Below are positions 16,104 to 25,366 of a stretch of DNA of 64,000 bases, piece by piece; the stretch's first letter is position 1; every line of letters begins with the position of its first letter. Where the stretch lies: assembly GCF_002968015.1 (NCBI RefSeq), contig NZ_PUIP01000017.1, positions 116,964-180,963 of the forward strand. Reading direction: 5' to 3'. This DNA is from Massilia phosphatilytica. GTDB lineage: Bacteria; Pseudomonadota; Gammaproteobacteria; Burkholderiales; Burkholderiaceae_D. The notes beneath the pieces are model-generated. The model had not been told where the DNA came from, did not search any database, and saw only the letters and a program-made list of their open reading frames with translations. The translations under genes and the position numbers were made by a program.

Positions 16104-18878
16104 TTAGAACGACTGGTTGTAGCGGACGTAGAAGAAACGGTCGATCGGCATGTCGGCATCGACCGACGACGACGACGCTGCACCCTGGTACGTGATGCGC
16201 GGCTTCTTGTCGAGCAGGTTGTTGATACCGAAGAGGATCTGGCCCTTCCACGACGTCTTGTAGCCGATGTTCAGGTCATGATAGACCTCGGCGCCCAGAC
16301 GGTTGTAGTCGGTACCCCAGCTTGCGGCGCCGCCCGGGTTCGTGCACTCGGTTTCCGAATCCCAGCACTGGTCCTTGACCGCGCTGTAGTAACGGGCCGT
16401 CCAGGTGGCGTTCCAGTTGCCCAGGCTCCAATCCAGCGACGTGACCGACTTGATGCGGTTGTAGTAGTACTCGCCCGCGTAGTCGACCCATTCGGCGTCG
16501 GCCGCGCTCTGCACCTTGAACGAGTGGGCGTACGAGGTGTCCGAACGCAGGTTGAAGCGGCCGTACTTGGTCATCGGGAAGCGATAGCCCAGCGACAGGT
16601 CGAGACCGTCGGTTTCCAGCTTGCCCAGGTTGGCGTTGCCGCGTGCCAGATCGGAGATCTCGCCGGCAGCGTTACGCTTGATCGAGGTGCAGAACGACGG
16701 CACGTTGTTCACGTAGCACTGGTTCGCGACATAGGTTGCCGTCACCGCGGTGATGCGGTTGTCGATCTTGATGTCGAACCAGTCCAGCGAGGCCGTGAAG
16801 CCCGGCAGGAACGACGGGCTGTACACGAAGCCCGCGGTGTTCGTGCGCGCGGTTTCCGGTTGCAGCGAGGCGTTGCCCGCGCCGGCCTGGAACGGGTACG
16901 CGCCCTGTGCGCCGCCCGAACCGGCGATCGGCGAGCCGACCTGGTTCAGCTGGCGGAAGCCGGCGCCGGCGCCCGCGGTGGCGCAGCGCGCGGCCACGGC
17001 CGGGTTGCGCGACGCTTCGCCGAACTTGGTGTCGCACGGGTCGAGGTACGTGTCATAGGTCTGCTGGCCGCCGCCGAACGTGTCACCCACGGTCGGTGCG
17101 CGGAAGCCCTGTGCCCAGGTGCCGCGGACCAGCAGGTCGGCGATCGGACGCCACTCGACGCTCACCTTGCTGTTGTTGGTGGTGCCGAAGTTGCTGTAGT
17201 CCGAGTGGCGGGTCGCCAGGTCCAGCGACAGCGACTTGGCGAACGGCGCGTCCTTCAGCAGCGGCACGCGGGCTTCCAGGTAGGCTTCCTTGACGGTGTA
17301 GCGGCCGTCGGTGGAATTGCCTGCCAGGTCGGTCGAATAGCCCGACTGTTCGAACTGGCCCGGACGGTCGTAGCCGATCACTTCGCGGTGCTCGAGGCCC
17401 GCTGCGAAGCCGATCATGCCGGCCGGCAGGGCGTACACGTCGCCCGCGATGTTGGCGGTGGCGCTGTTGATGGTCGAGCCGTAGGTGGCCTGGCCGGTCG
17501 ACATGACGTACTTCAGTGCCGCGGCGCTGGAAGCCGACGGGCCGCCCAGGATGTCGAACGGTACGCAGTCGGCCATGGCGATCGGCTTGGCGGCGGTGCC
17601 GCACTGGATGACGCCGGACGCGTTCAGGAACGACGGGCCGAGGGCCTTCTTCAGGCTCAGCAGGTTCAGGTTGCCGGTCGACAGCACGGAGCCGCTGACG
17701 GAGCTGTGGTTGTAGCCCACGTCCCAGTTGAAGTTGCGGCCCGCGGCGGTGAAGTCACCCGCCAGCGATGCGTCGATGTGCAGCGTGCGGTTTTCGTTGT
17801 TCGTCACGCGCGGCACTTCGATCGTGCGGCGGTAGAAGAACAGGTCCTGGCCATTGCCGGCGCCAGCCACCTGGTTGCCATACGGATTGAAGTAGCTGTC
17901 CTTGTCGACGTACACCGGGTACTTCGACTGGGTCATCGAGTTCAGCGGGTAGCCGGCGACCTGCGCCGACGAGTTACGCTGCGCGAACATTGCGGTGCTG
18001 TTGAAGTGCATGCCGAACGGCAGTTCCAGCGAGCCCTTCGTGAAGATGCTGTCGAGCTTGGTCGGCAGCGCGAACATCATCTGGCTCGTCGAGTTGAACA
18101 GGTCGTCAACCGAGCTGGCGTAGGCGTGGTAGTTGTTCGGGTCGCGCGAGCTGGTGCCCGTGCCCACGCCGTCGTACGTGCCGGTGTGGTTCAGGACTTT
18201 GGTGAAGCCGGTGGCGCCGCCGCTGGCGCTGACCTGGCGGATACGGCCCCACGGGCCGACGCCCAGGGTACCGGCGGACACGTGGTCCGGACCGTAGGTG
18301 AACGAGGTGATGTCGCGGCTCTTCGCCCAGACCGGGCCCTGCTCGGTGTGGGTCAGGCCGAACAGGATCGAGCCCTTGTCGCCGCCGACGCCGTACGAGA
18401 TGGAGTAGTCCTTCGACTTGCCGTCGCCATGGCGCTGGTTGGCGCCCTGGTACACGCTGACCTGGCCGCCTTCCATCGACTTCTTCAGGATGATGTTGAC
18501 CACGCCGGCAATCGCGTCCGAGCCGTAGATCGCGGAAGCACCGTCCTTCAGGATTTCGATGCGGTCGATCATGGAGGCCGGGATGGTCGACATGTCGGTG
18601 TAGCCGGCCACGGTGGCGGTCCAGCGCTTGCCGTCGACCAGCGTCAGCAGGCGGTTCGAGCCGAGGTTGCGCAGGTTGGCGTATTGGCCGCCGCTTTCGC
18701 GGTTCGACGTCAGGGCGCCGCCCTTGCTGAAGTCCGGCGAGCCTGCAGCCGACAGGTTGTTGATGATGTCGCCGACGGTAACGAGACCCGTTTTCTGGAT
18801 CTGTTCCTGGGTCATCACCTGGATCGGTTGTGCGGATTCCAGGTCGACCTGGCGGATGCGCGAGCCCGTCACTTCCAC
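16104..18878 (-). CDS. TonB-dependent receptor body, signal peptide out of frame (TBDR 3)
   Basis: 924 codons are open from VEVTGSRIRQVDLESAQPI to the barrel end FFYVRYNQSF, covering the complete plug (LLTLVDGKRW, AIYGSDAIAGVVNIILKKS) and barrel. The frame has no usable start or signal peptide. A proper one (ATG 18985 with an AGGAG site) lies just upstream in another frame and runs into a stop at 18869. One missing base near 18896-18900 would join them. As read, the product could not be exported, so this is either a recent null allele or a sequence error. Closest relative in the window is TBDR 4, next door, with which it shares most plug blocks and the C-terminus. Confidence 0.85.
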   Translation of the reverse strand: MEVTGSRIRQVDLESAQPIQVMTQEQIQKTGLVTVGDIINNLSAAGSPDFSKGGALTSNRESGGQYANLRNLGSNRLLTLVDGKRWTATVAGYTDMSTIPASMIDRIEILKDGASAIYGSDAIAGVVNIILKKSMEGGQVSVYQGANQRHGDGKSKDYSISYGVGGDKGSILFGLTHTEQGPVWAKSRDITSFTYGPDHVSAGTLGVGPWGRIRQVSASGGATGFTKVLNHTGTYDGVGTGTSSRDPNNYHAYASSVDDLFNSTSQMMFALPTKLDSIFTKGSLELPFGMHFNSTAMFAQRNSSAQVAGYPLNSMTQSKYPVYVDKDSYFNPYGNQVAGAGNGQDLFFYRRTIEVPRVTNNENRTLHIDASLAGDFTAAGRNFNWDVGYNHSSVSGSVLSTGNLNLLSLKKALGPSFLNASGVIQCGTAAKPIAMADCVPFDILGGPSASSAAALKYVMSTGQATYGSTINSATANIAGDVYALPAGMIGFAAGLEHREVIGYDRPGQFEQSGYSTDLAGNSTDGRYTVKEAYLEARVPLLKDAPFAKSLSLDLATRHSDYSNFGTTNNSKVSVEWRPIADLLVRGTWAQGFRAPTVGDTFGGGQQTYDTYLDPCDTKFGEASRNPAVAARCATAGAGAGFRQLNQVGSPIAGSGGAQGAYPFQAGAGNASLQPETARTNTAGFVYSPSFLPGFTASLDWFDIKIDNRITAVTATYVANQCYVNNVPSFCTSIKRNAAGEISDLARGNANLGKLETDGLDLSLGYRFPMTKYGRFNLRSDTSYAHSFKVQSAADAEWVDYAGEYYYNRIKSVTSLDWSLGNWNATWTARYYSAVKDQCWDSETECTNPGGAASWGTDYNRLGAEVYHDLNIGYKTSWKGQILFGINNLLDKKPRITYQGAASSSSVDADMPIDRFFYVRYNQSF

Positions 18879-18985
18879 GCGCTGCAGCGGCGCGAAGCCT
18901 CCTGGGCATTCGCCGCGTGCATCCCGAACGCGACGCCGCCGAGGCAGATCAGGCGGATCGAGCGGGACAAGACTTTTTCCATCAT
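18869..18985 (-). pseudogene. Out-of-frame signal-peptide fragment of TBDR 3
   Basis: Begins at ATG 18985 with AGGAG 9 bases upstream. The first 38 codons encode a typical signal peptide (MMEKVLSRSIRLICLGG..., ending NAQEA) and then hit TGA. Its opening resembles that of TBDR 6 (MMSEKVLSRSVRLMFAGG). Adding one base at about 18896-18900 would continue into APLQRVEVTGSR, the expected mature start. It is therefore the detached 5' end of TBDR 3, not a separate gene. Confidence 0.8.
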
Positions 18986-19401
18986 GTTTGCAAAACTCCT
19001 AGGTTAGGGCACGGCGGACTGGGTACAGCAGCCGTGACAAGCCGTCGCTGCGATGCGACTGTCTTGAAAGCAATGTGGTTAACATTTTTTTCAAGCTGGC
19101 AATGGAATCATCCGGCATGGCGGCGTGTCAATGATCGGACGTGCATATTTGTGAGTGTTGCAGGTTTGCGTACTTACAAGAAAATCACCGAAGTTGTGCG
19201 TATTTACTGCTGCTGGCGTTCTGTAAAGACACGAATCTATGCGCAAAGGATGGGTTTGGGCGAAAAACGCCCTATGGATACTGGATTATGCACAACATTC
19301 TTTTATGCGAGGCATGCACCAGATTGGGGCGTCGTCATCGGCCTGTCTGTTGGACTGTTACATTTGTACAACAGGCAAAATTTCTTGGAGGGAAATAAAG
19401 A
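18986..19401. other. Intergenic region between the tandem TBDR genes
   Basis: About 415 bases of lower GC content that must hold the TBDR 3 promoter, with a T-run near 19085-19092. Small open frames here lack a ribosome-binding site and resemble no family, so no gene is called. Confidence 0.5.
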
Positions 19402-19427
19402 TGCTTGCCGGCGGGCGCCGGCAAGCA
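19402..19427 (-). terminator. Terminator downstream of TBDR 4
   Basis: Perfect 11-bp stem tgcttgccggc/gccggcaagca with a 4-base loop, 10 bases past the TBDR 4 stop on the minus strand, followed by a T-rich stretch. Confidence 0.8.
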
Positions 19428-19437
19428 GACGGGGCGT

Positions 19438-22302
19438 TCAGAATGACTGGTTGTAGCGCACGTAGAACAGCCGGTCGATCGGCATCTGCGGGTCGACCGC
19501 GGACGATGCCGACGTGCCGTTCACGAAGGACGTGTTCGCGTCGTAGACGATGCGCGGCTTGCGGTCGAACACGTTGTTGGCGCCGACGAGCAGCTTCGCT
19601 TTCCACGGCAGGGCATAGCCCAGCGCCAGGTCGCTGTAGACCATCGCGCCCAGCTTCGTATAGCCCGTGCCCCAGCTGGCCGGGTCGTTCGGGTTGCTGC
19701 ATTCCTCGTTGCTGGCCGCGCTCCAGCAGTGGACCTTCACGCCGCTGTAGTAGCGCGACGCCAGCGTGGCGCTCCAGTTGCCGAGGTTCCAGTCCAGCGC
19801 CAGGTTCGACTTCAGGCGGTTGTACGTGAATTCGCCGGCGTTGTTTTGCCAGTCCGACGTCGTCATGCTCCTGGTGCGGAACGTGTCGACATAGGTCGAT
19901 TCCGACCGCACGTCGAACTGGCCAACAGCCGTGCGCGGGAAGCGCCAGGCGACGGCCAGGTCCAAGCCCTTCGTCTGCAGTTCGCCCAGGTTGGCATTGC
20001 CGCGCGACAGGGTAGAAATCATGCCGGTGGCCGGATCGCGCTTGAACCTGTCGCAGAACGCCTGCACGCCGCCGACGTAGCACTGGTTGATCTCGTAGGT
20101 CGCGGTCACGGCGGTGATGCGGTTCCTGACGTGGATGTCGAACCAGTCCAGCGCGATCGAGACGCCGCTCAGCCAGCTCGGGCTGAACACGAGGCCGAAC
20201 GTCTTCGTCGTCGCCGTTTCCGGCTGCAGCGCATCGTTGCCGGCGCCGGACTGGAACGGGACCGGGGTCGGGGCGCCGCCGGCCGGGACGGGCGAGCCGG
20301 CCTGGTTGAGCTGGCGGAATCCGGCCGGGACGCCTGCCGCCGCGCAGCGGGCCGCGACGGCCGGATTCTTCGCCGCCTCGCCGTACTTGCTGTCGCAGGC
20401 ATCGAGGTAGGCATCGTAGGCCTGCGAACCGCCGCCGAACGTGTCGTTCAGGGTCGGGGCGCGGAAGCCCTGGGCGTACGTGCCGCGGACCAGCAGGTCG
20501 CGCACCGGCTTCCACATCACGCTGGCCTTGCTGTTCGTGGTATTGCCGAAGTTGCTGTAGTCGGAATAGCGCGACGCGATATCGATGCTCAGCAGTTGCG
20601 CGAACGGCTTGTTCTTCAGCAGCGGGACATTGAATTCCAGATAGGCTTCGCGCACCGTGTACTTGCCGACCGTGCCGTTGCCGGCCAGGTCGGTCGAGTA
20701 ACCCGACTGCTCGAACTGGCCCGGGCGGTCGTAGCCGTCGACGGAACGGTGCTCGAGACCGGCCGCGACGCCGACGGCACCGGCCGGCAGGTCGAACAAT
20801 TCGCCGGTGAGGTCGGCGGTGGCGCTGTTGACGGTCGAACCGTACGTTGCCTGGCCGATCGACATCACATAGGCCAGCGCTTCCGGCGTCGACGCCGAGG
20901 GACCGCCCAGGATGTTGAACGGTACGCACTGGCTCGATGGGATCGGCTTGGCGGCGGTGCCGCACTGCACGACACCCGCCGCGTTCATGAACGACGGACC
21001 GAGCGCATTCTTCAGGTTCAGCAGGTTCAGGTTGCCTTTCGACAGGATGGAGCCCGTGATCGCGCTGTGGTTATAGCCGACGTTCCAGTTCCAGGGCTTG
21101 CCCAGCAGGGTGACGGTGCCTTCCAGGCTCGCGTCGATGTGGCGTGTCCGGTTCTCGTTGTCCGACACGCGCGGCACTTCGATCGTGCGCCGGTAGAAGA
21201 ACAAGTCCTGGCCCGGGTAGGGGTTGTAATAACTGTCCTTGTCGATGTAGACGGGGTACTTGCTCTGCGTGAGCGAGTTCAGCGGATAGCCGCCGTTCTC
21301 GCGCGACGAGGTGCGGTCCGCGAACATCGCGGTCGTCGTGAAGCGCATGTCGTGCGGCAGGGTGATGCTGCCCCTGGTGAAGATGGACGCCAGCCGGGTC
21401 GGCGACAGGTACATCATCTGGTCCGTCGAGTTGAACGTGTCGGCATCCGCGCCGGTATAGTTGTGATAATTGTTCGGATCGCGCGCGTTGGCACCGGTGC
21501 CGTCGCCCAGGTACGAACCGGTATGGTTCAGGATCTTGTTGAAGCCGCTGGCGGCGCCGGCGTTCACCTGGCGGATGCGTCCCCACGGGCTCGCGCCGAG
21601 GCCGGCGCTCAGGTGGTTCGGGCCATACAGCAGGGCGGTGACGTCGCGGTCCTTCGCCCAGACGACGCCGTCCTCGGTGTAGGTCAGGCCGAACATCATG
21701 TTCGCCCTGTCGTCGCCCGCGCCATACGACAGCGCGTAGTCCTTCTTGCGGCCGTCGCCTTTCTCATTGCGGCCCGCGTACGCGCTGGCCTGGCCCCCTT
21801 GCAGGCTCTTCTTGAGGATGACGTTGACGACACCTGCGATCGCGTCCGACCCGTAGATCGACGAGGCACCGTCCTTCAGGAGGTCGATGCGCTCGATCAG
21901 CGCCGCCGGGATGGTCGACATGTCGGTGTAGCCGGCGACCGTCTGCGTCCAGCGCTTGCCGTTCACCAGCACCAGCAGCCGGTTCGCGCCGAGGTTGCGC
22001 ATGTTGACGAACTGGCCGCCCTGTTCGCGGTTCGACGTGAGGGTCGACCCTTTCGAAAAGGCCGGGGTGCCGGCGGCGGACAGGTTGTTGATGATGTCGC
22101 CGACAGTGACGAGCCCCGTCTTCTGGATCTGGTCCTGGGTCAGCACCTGGACCGGTTGCGCCGTTTCCAGGTCGACCTGACGGATGCGCGAACCCGTCAC
22201 TTCGACACGCTGCAGCGGCTCCGCTGTCTGTGCCTGCGCCAGGGCTGTCATCGCATGCATGGCGAGGGCTACCGCCAGGGCGACTCTTGTTCTTTCTTGC
22301 AT
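19438..22302 (-). CDS. TonB-dependent outer membrane receptor (TBDR 4)
   Basis: 954 residues, ATG preceded by GGAG 5 bases away. The signal peptide has Arg near the start and cleavage after TALAQ near residue 23. The plug opens with VEVTGSRIRQVDLETAQPV and holds LLVLVNGKRW and SIYGSDAIAGVVNVILKKS. The barrel ends FYVRYNQSF. Block by block it parallels TBDR 3: the same QIQKTGLVTVGDIINNLSAAG stretch, the same GYDRPGQFEQSGYSTDLAGN, the same ending. The two are tandem duplicates that have since diverged. Here the signal peptide is intact, so this copy should be functional. Confidence 0.93.
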   Translation of the reverse strand: MQERTRVALAVALAMHAMTALAQAQTAEPLQRVEVTGSRIRQVDLETAQPVQVLTQDQIQKTGLVTVGDIINNLSAAGTPAFSKGSTLTSNREQGGQFVNMRNLGANRLLVLVNGKRWTQTVAGYTDMSTIPAALIERIDLLKDGASSIYGSDAIAGVVNVILKKSLQGGQASAYAGRNEKGDGRKKDYALSYGAGDDRANMMFGLTYTEDGVVWAKDRDVTALLYGPNHLSAGLGASPWGRIRQVNAGAASGFNKILNHTGSYLGDGTGANARDPNNYHNYTGADADTFNSTDQMMYLSPTRLASIFTRGSITLPHDMRFTTTAMFADRTSSRENGGYPLNSLTQSKYPVYIDKDSYYNPYPGQDLFFYRRTIEVPRVSDNENRTRHIDASLEGTVTLLGKPWNWNVGYNHSAITGSILSKGNLNLLNLKNALGPSFMNAAGVVQCGTAAKPIPSSQCVPFNILGGPSASTPEALAYVMSIGQATYGSTVNSATADLTGELFDLPAGAVGVAAGLEHRSVDGYDRPGQFEQSGYSTDLAGNGTVGKYTVREAYLEFNVPLLKNKPFAQLLSIDIASRYSDYSNFGNTTNSKASVMWKPVRDLLVRGTYAQGFRAPTLNDTFGGGSQAYDAYLDACDSKYGEAAKNPAVAARCAAAGVPAGFRQLNQAGSPVPAGGAPTPVPFQSGAGNDALQPETATTKTFGLVFSPSWLSGVSIALDWFDIHVRNRITAVTATYEINQCYVGGVQAFCDRFKRDPATGMISTLSRGNANLGELQTKGLDLAVAWRFPRTAVGQFDVRSESTYVDTFRTRSMTTSDWQNNAGEFTYNRLKSNLALDWNLGNWSATLASRYYSGVKVHCWSAASNEECSNPNDPASWGTGYTKLGAMVYSDLALGYALPWKAKLLVGANNVFDRKPRIVYDANTSFVNGTSASSAVDPQMPIDRLFYVRYNQSF

Positions 22303-22459
22303 GAATTCTCCGATATCAGGCTTTGCCGAAAATCAACAGCAGCTACGTTGGCCGTATCGGAGTCTTCCGTATTGACGAAAATCAAATCGTAAATATGTTT
22401 GCAAAGAAACGTTGAGGAAAAATAACTTCCTCAACTAAATAATGCGCTGGGGATATCCT

Positions 22460-25201
22460 TTATAAATGGAAACAATCGTGCCACAGGCGTACGACGACGT
22501 CCGCATGCCGGGCCACGAGGCTGCGTTCGACCCGGGCATTGTCCTGGCCTTGCAGGCGCACCTGGTGCTGCAGCTTGCGCATGGCGCGATACGCGGCGGC
22601 CGCACCGTCGGCCAGGTCCATGTCGATCAGGCCCAGCGTGCCGCACAGCTTCAGCAGGGCGATGTTGCCGACGTTCGCCGTCAATTGCGGATACGCGGCC
22701 GCATGGCGCAGCACGAGGTACTGGACGATGAATTCGATGTCGATCATGCCGCCTTCGTCGTGCTTCAGGTCGAAGCGCTCGTCGCGGGGCGGGTGCGCGT
22801 CGCGCATGCGCTGGCGCATCTTGACGACCTCGAGGCGCAGCTCGGCCTCGCGGCCGGAGCGGTCCTGGCGCAGCACCTGTTCGCGGATCGCCTCGAACCG
22901 GGAGCCGATCCCCGCATCGCCCGCGCAGAAGCGGGCGCGCGTGAGGGCCTGGTGTTCCCACAGCCAGGCAGAGGATTGCTGGTAGCGGTCGAACGCGGCC
23001 ACGGACGACACGAGCATGCCGGACGCGCCGTCCGGTCGCAACGCCGTGTCGATGTCGAACAGGATGCCGGCCGGCGTATGCGTCGTCATCCATGTAATAA
23101 AACGCTGGGCCAGCTTGGCATAGTTGGACGGCGCCATGTCGTCGTCGTCGTCGAACAGGAAGATCACGTCGAGGTCGGAGACATAGCCCAGTTCCTTTCC
23201 GCCCAGCTTGCCGTACGCGATGACGGCGAATTGCGGCACCTCGCGGTGGCGGCTGGCGATAGTACGCCAGGCGCGGCGCACGACTTCGCACACGATCAGG
23301 TCGGCCAGTGCCGACAGGTGGTCGGCCAGGCGTTCGACGGACAATTCTCCTGCGAGATCCAGCGCCAGCAGGCGGAACATCTGGGCGTGGTGGGCTTCGC
23401 GCAGGATGTCGAGCTGGCGCTCGGTGTCGCCGGTGGCCTCGTCGAGCTGGGCCGCGAGACTGGCCGCCAGCGCAGGCAGGTCCTCGGCCGCGTTGCCGCG
23501 GTCGTCCAGCAGCTCGTCCAGCAGGATCGGGTGCTGGGTGAGGAAGGTCGCGGCCCAGCCGGACGAGTTGATCATGCGGAGCACCCGCTCCAGCGTGTGC
23601 GGATATTCGGTCAGCAGCGACAGATAGGCGGAGCGGCGCGCAATGGCTTCGAAGAAATCGAGCAGACGGCCCAAGGTGGCCGCGTGGCTGCCGTGGCCCG
23701 CTTGCGCGACGACGTCCGGGATCTGCGTGAGCGCCGTGTTGACGAGGGCGACGAGGCGGTGGCGGCTCGCTTCCGGCAAGGTCTGCAGCTTGGGCGCCTG
23801 CCACGTGGCGACGAGGCGGTTCGCGCCGGCCTGCGGATCGTCGAAGCCGAGGCTCGCGAGGCGGTCGGCGATGGCGTCGCGGTTGTCCGGATCGGACAGC
23901 AGCGCATCCGGGTCGACCGGTTCGGCGCCGGCCGCCTTGTCTGCGAAGATCGCGTCGAACTGGGTGGCGACGAAGGCGCGCCACGCGTCCAGCCGGGCCA
24001 GCAGTGCGGCCTCGTCGGCCATGCCCATCATCCGCGCGACGGTGTGCCTGTCTTCCGGCGCGACGGGCATCGTGTGCGTCTGCGCGTCTTCCAGGTATTG
24101 CAGGCGGTGCTCCAGGTCGCGCAGGAATTCATACGCTTCAAGCAATTGCTCGACGGTGTCGGCGGCCAGCAGTTCGCGCTCGGCCAGCAGGCGCAAGGTC
24201 TTGCGCGTGGAGCGTTCGCGCAGGGCCGGATCGCGGCCGCCGCGGATCAGCTGGAATACCTGCGCCAGGAATTCGATCTCGCGGATGCCGCCGCGGCCCA
24301 GCTTGACGTTCTGGTTGCGCTCCGGATGCAGGCGCTCCTGGCGGTTGACCTCGGCGCGGATCTGGGCGTGCATCGTGCGGATCGCATCGATCACGCCGAA
24401 GTCGAGATAGCGCCGGAACACGAACGGCCGCACGATGGCGTCGAGGGCCGCGATGTCGGCCGGATCGCCGGTGACCGCGCGCGCCTTGACCCACGCATAA
24501 CGTTCCCATTCGCGCCCTTGTACGATCAGGTAGTCCTCGACCATGTTCAGGCTCGCCACGAGCGGGCCGGACTTGCCGTTTGGACGCAGTGCCATATCCA
24601 CGCGGAACGTAAAACCGTCTTCGGTGACTTCGGACAGCGCGGCGATCAGCTTGCGGCCCAGGCGCACGAAGAATTCGTGGTTCGACAGCGATTTCTGGCC
24701 GGGGCCCGCTTTCGTGTCGCCATCCTCGGGGTAGACGAAGATGAGGTCGATGTCCGATGAGACGTTCAGTTCGCCGCCGCCGTGCTTGCCCATCGCCAGC
24801 ACCATCATCTGCTGGGGACGGCCCGAATCGGCGCCGACCGGTTCGCCGTGCAAGGCCGTCATCTCGGTCATCAGCTCGGCGAGGTGCGTCTGGACGGCGA
24901 AATCGGCGAAGCGGCTCATCGCGGTCACGACTTCGTCCAGGTCGGCCTGGCCGTCGAGGTCGCGCCGGATGATGGTGCAGATAAGCAGGTTGCGCAGCCG
25001 GCGCATCGCCCGGGTTGTCGGCAGGACCGTGCCGTTGGGACCAAAGGCGGCCTCGGTCTTCAGCGCTGCGCCGAAATCGAGGGAGGCCAGCGATAATGCG
25101 GACAGGGTATCGACGCGTCCGGCACGGGCCGGGTCGGCAGCGAGCCAACGCTGGTAAAAGCGCGACGTTTGCGCCAGGGACTGCGAGGAAGCTACGAACA
25201 T
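22460..25201 (-). CDS. glnE: Bifunctional glutamine synthetase adenylyltransferase/adenylyl-removing enzyme
   Basis: 913 residues with the duplicated nucleotidyltransferase architecture. The N-terminal half has GKHGGGELNVSSDIDLIF (catalytic pair D150/D152) and the C-terminal half YGKLGGKELGYVSDLDVIF (about residue 675). In the family the N-terminal domain removes AMP from glutamine synthetase and the C-terminal domain adds it, both under PII control, switching the enzyme with nitrogen supply. The gene diverges from yhdP; the glnE-yhdP-nitrilase-tldD neighbourhood is common in Burkholderiales. With NtrBC at the start of the window, two arms of nitrogen control sit within 25 kb. Confidence 0.96.
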   Translation of the reverse strand: MFVASSQSLAQTSRFYQRWLAADPARAGRVDTLSALSLASLDFGAALKTEAAFGPNGTVLPTTRAMRRLRNLLICTIIRRDLDGQADLDEVVTAMSRFADFAVQTHLAELMTEMTALHGEPVGADSGRPQQMMVLAMGKHGGGELNVSSDIDLIFVYPEDGDTKAGPGQKSLSNHEFFVRLGRKLIAALSEVTEDGFTFRVDMALRPNGKSGPLVASLNMVEDYLIVQGREWERYAWVKARAVTGDPADIAALDAIVRPFVFRRYLDFGVIDAIRTMHAQIRAEVNRQERLHPERNQNVKLGRGGIREIEFLAQVFQLIRGGRDPALRERSTRKTLRLLAERELLAADTVEQLLEAYEFLRDLEHRLQYLEDAQTHTMPVAPEDRHTVARMMGMADEAALLARLDAWRAFVATQFDAIFADKAAGAEPVDPDALLSDPDNRDAIADRLASLGFDDPQAGANRLVATWQAPKLQTLPEASRHRLVALVNTALTQIPDVVAQAGHGSHAATLGRLLDFFEAIARRSAYLSLLTEYPHTLERVLRMINSSGWAATFLTQHPILLDELLDDRGNAAEDLPALAASLAAQLDEATGDTERQLDILREAHHAQMFRLLALDLAGELSVERLADHLSALADLIVCEVVRRAWRTIASRHREVPQFAVIAYGKLGGKELGYVSDLDVIFLFDDDDDMAPSNYAKLAQRFITWMTTHTPAGILFDIDTALRPDGASGMLVSSVAAFDRYQQSSAWLWEHQALTRARFCAGDAGIGSRFEAIREQVLRQDRSGREAELRLEVVKMRQRMRDAHPPRDERFDLKHDEGGMIDIEFIVQYLVLRHAAAYPQLTANVGNIALLKLCGTLGLIDMDLADGAAAAYRAMRKLQHQVRLQGQDNARVERSLVARHADVVVRLWHDCFHL

Positions 25202-25366
25202 AGGGCGATTTCCAGACGAGTTGTGCGTTTCGGGACGCTTGCTATGGGGTAAAATTGCCCGCCATGCTGCCCTGGGTCAGCACGATGGTAAGGTAGACGC
25301 CGCGGATGTTGCAAGCGCTCTCTTATTTCCAAATTATTAACACTCGGCGAGCCTTTGAGCCTTTTG

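Noticed and set aside
19141..19398. Cys-rich 85-codon frame in the spacer between TBDR 3 and TBDR 4
   Set aside because: Starts at GTG with no ribosome-binding site, resembles no family and lies in a region needed for the TBDR 3 promoter.
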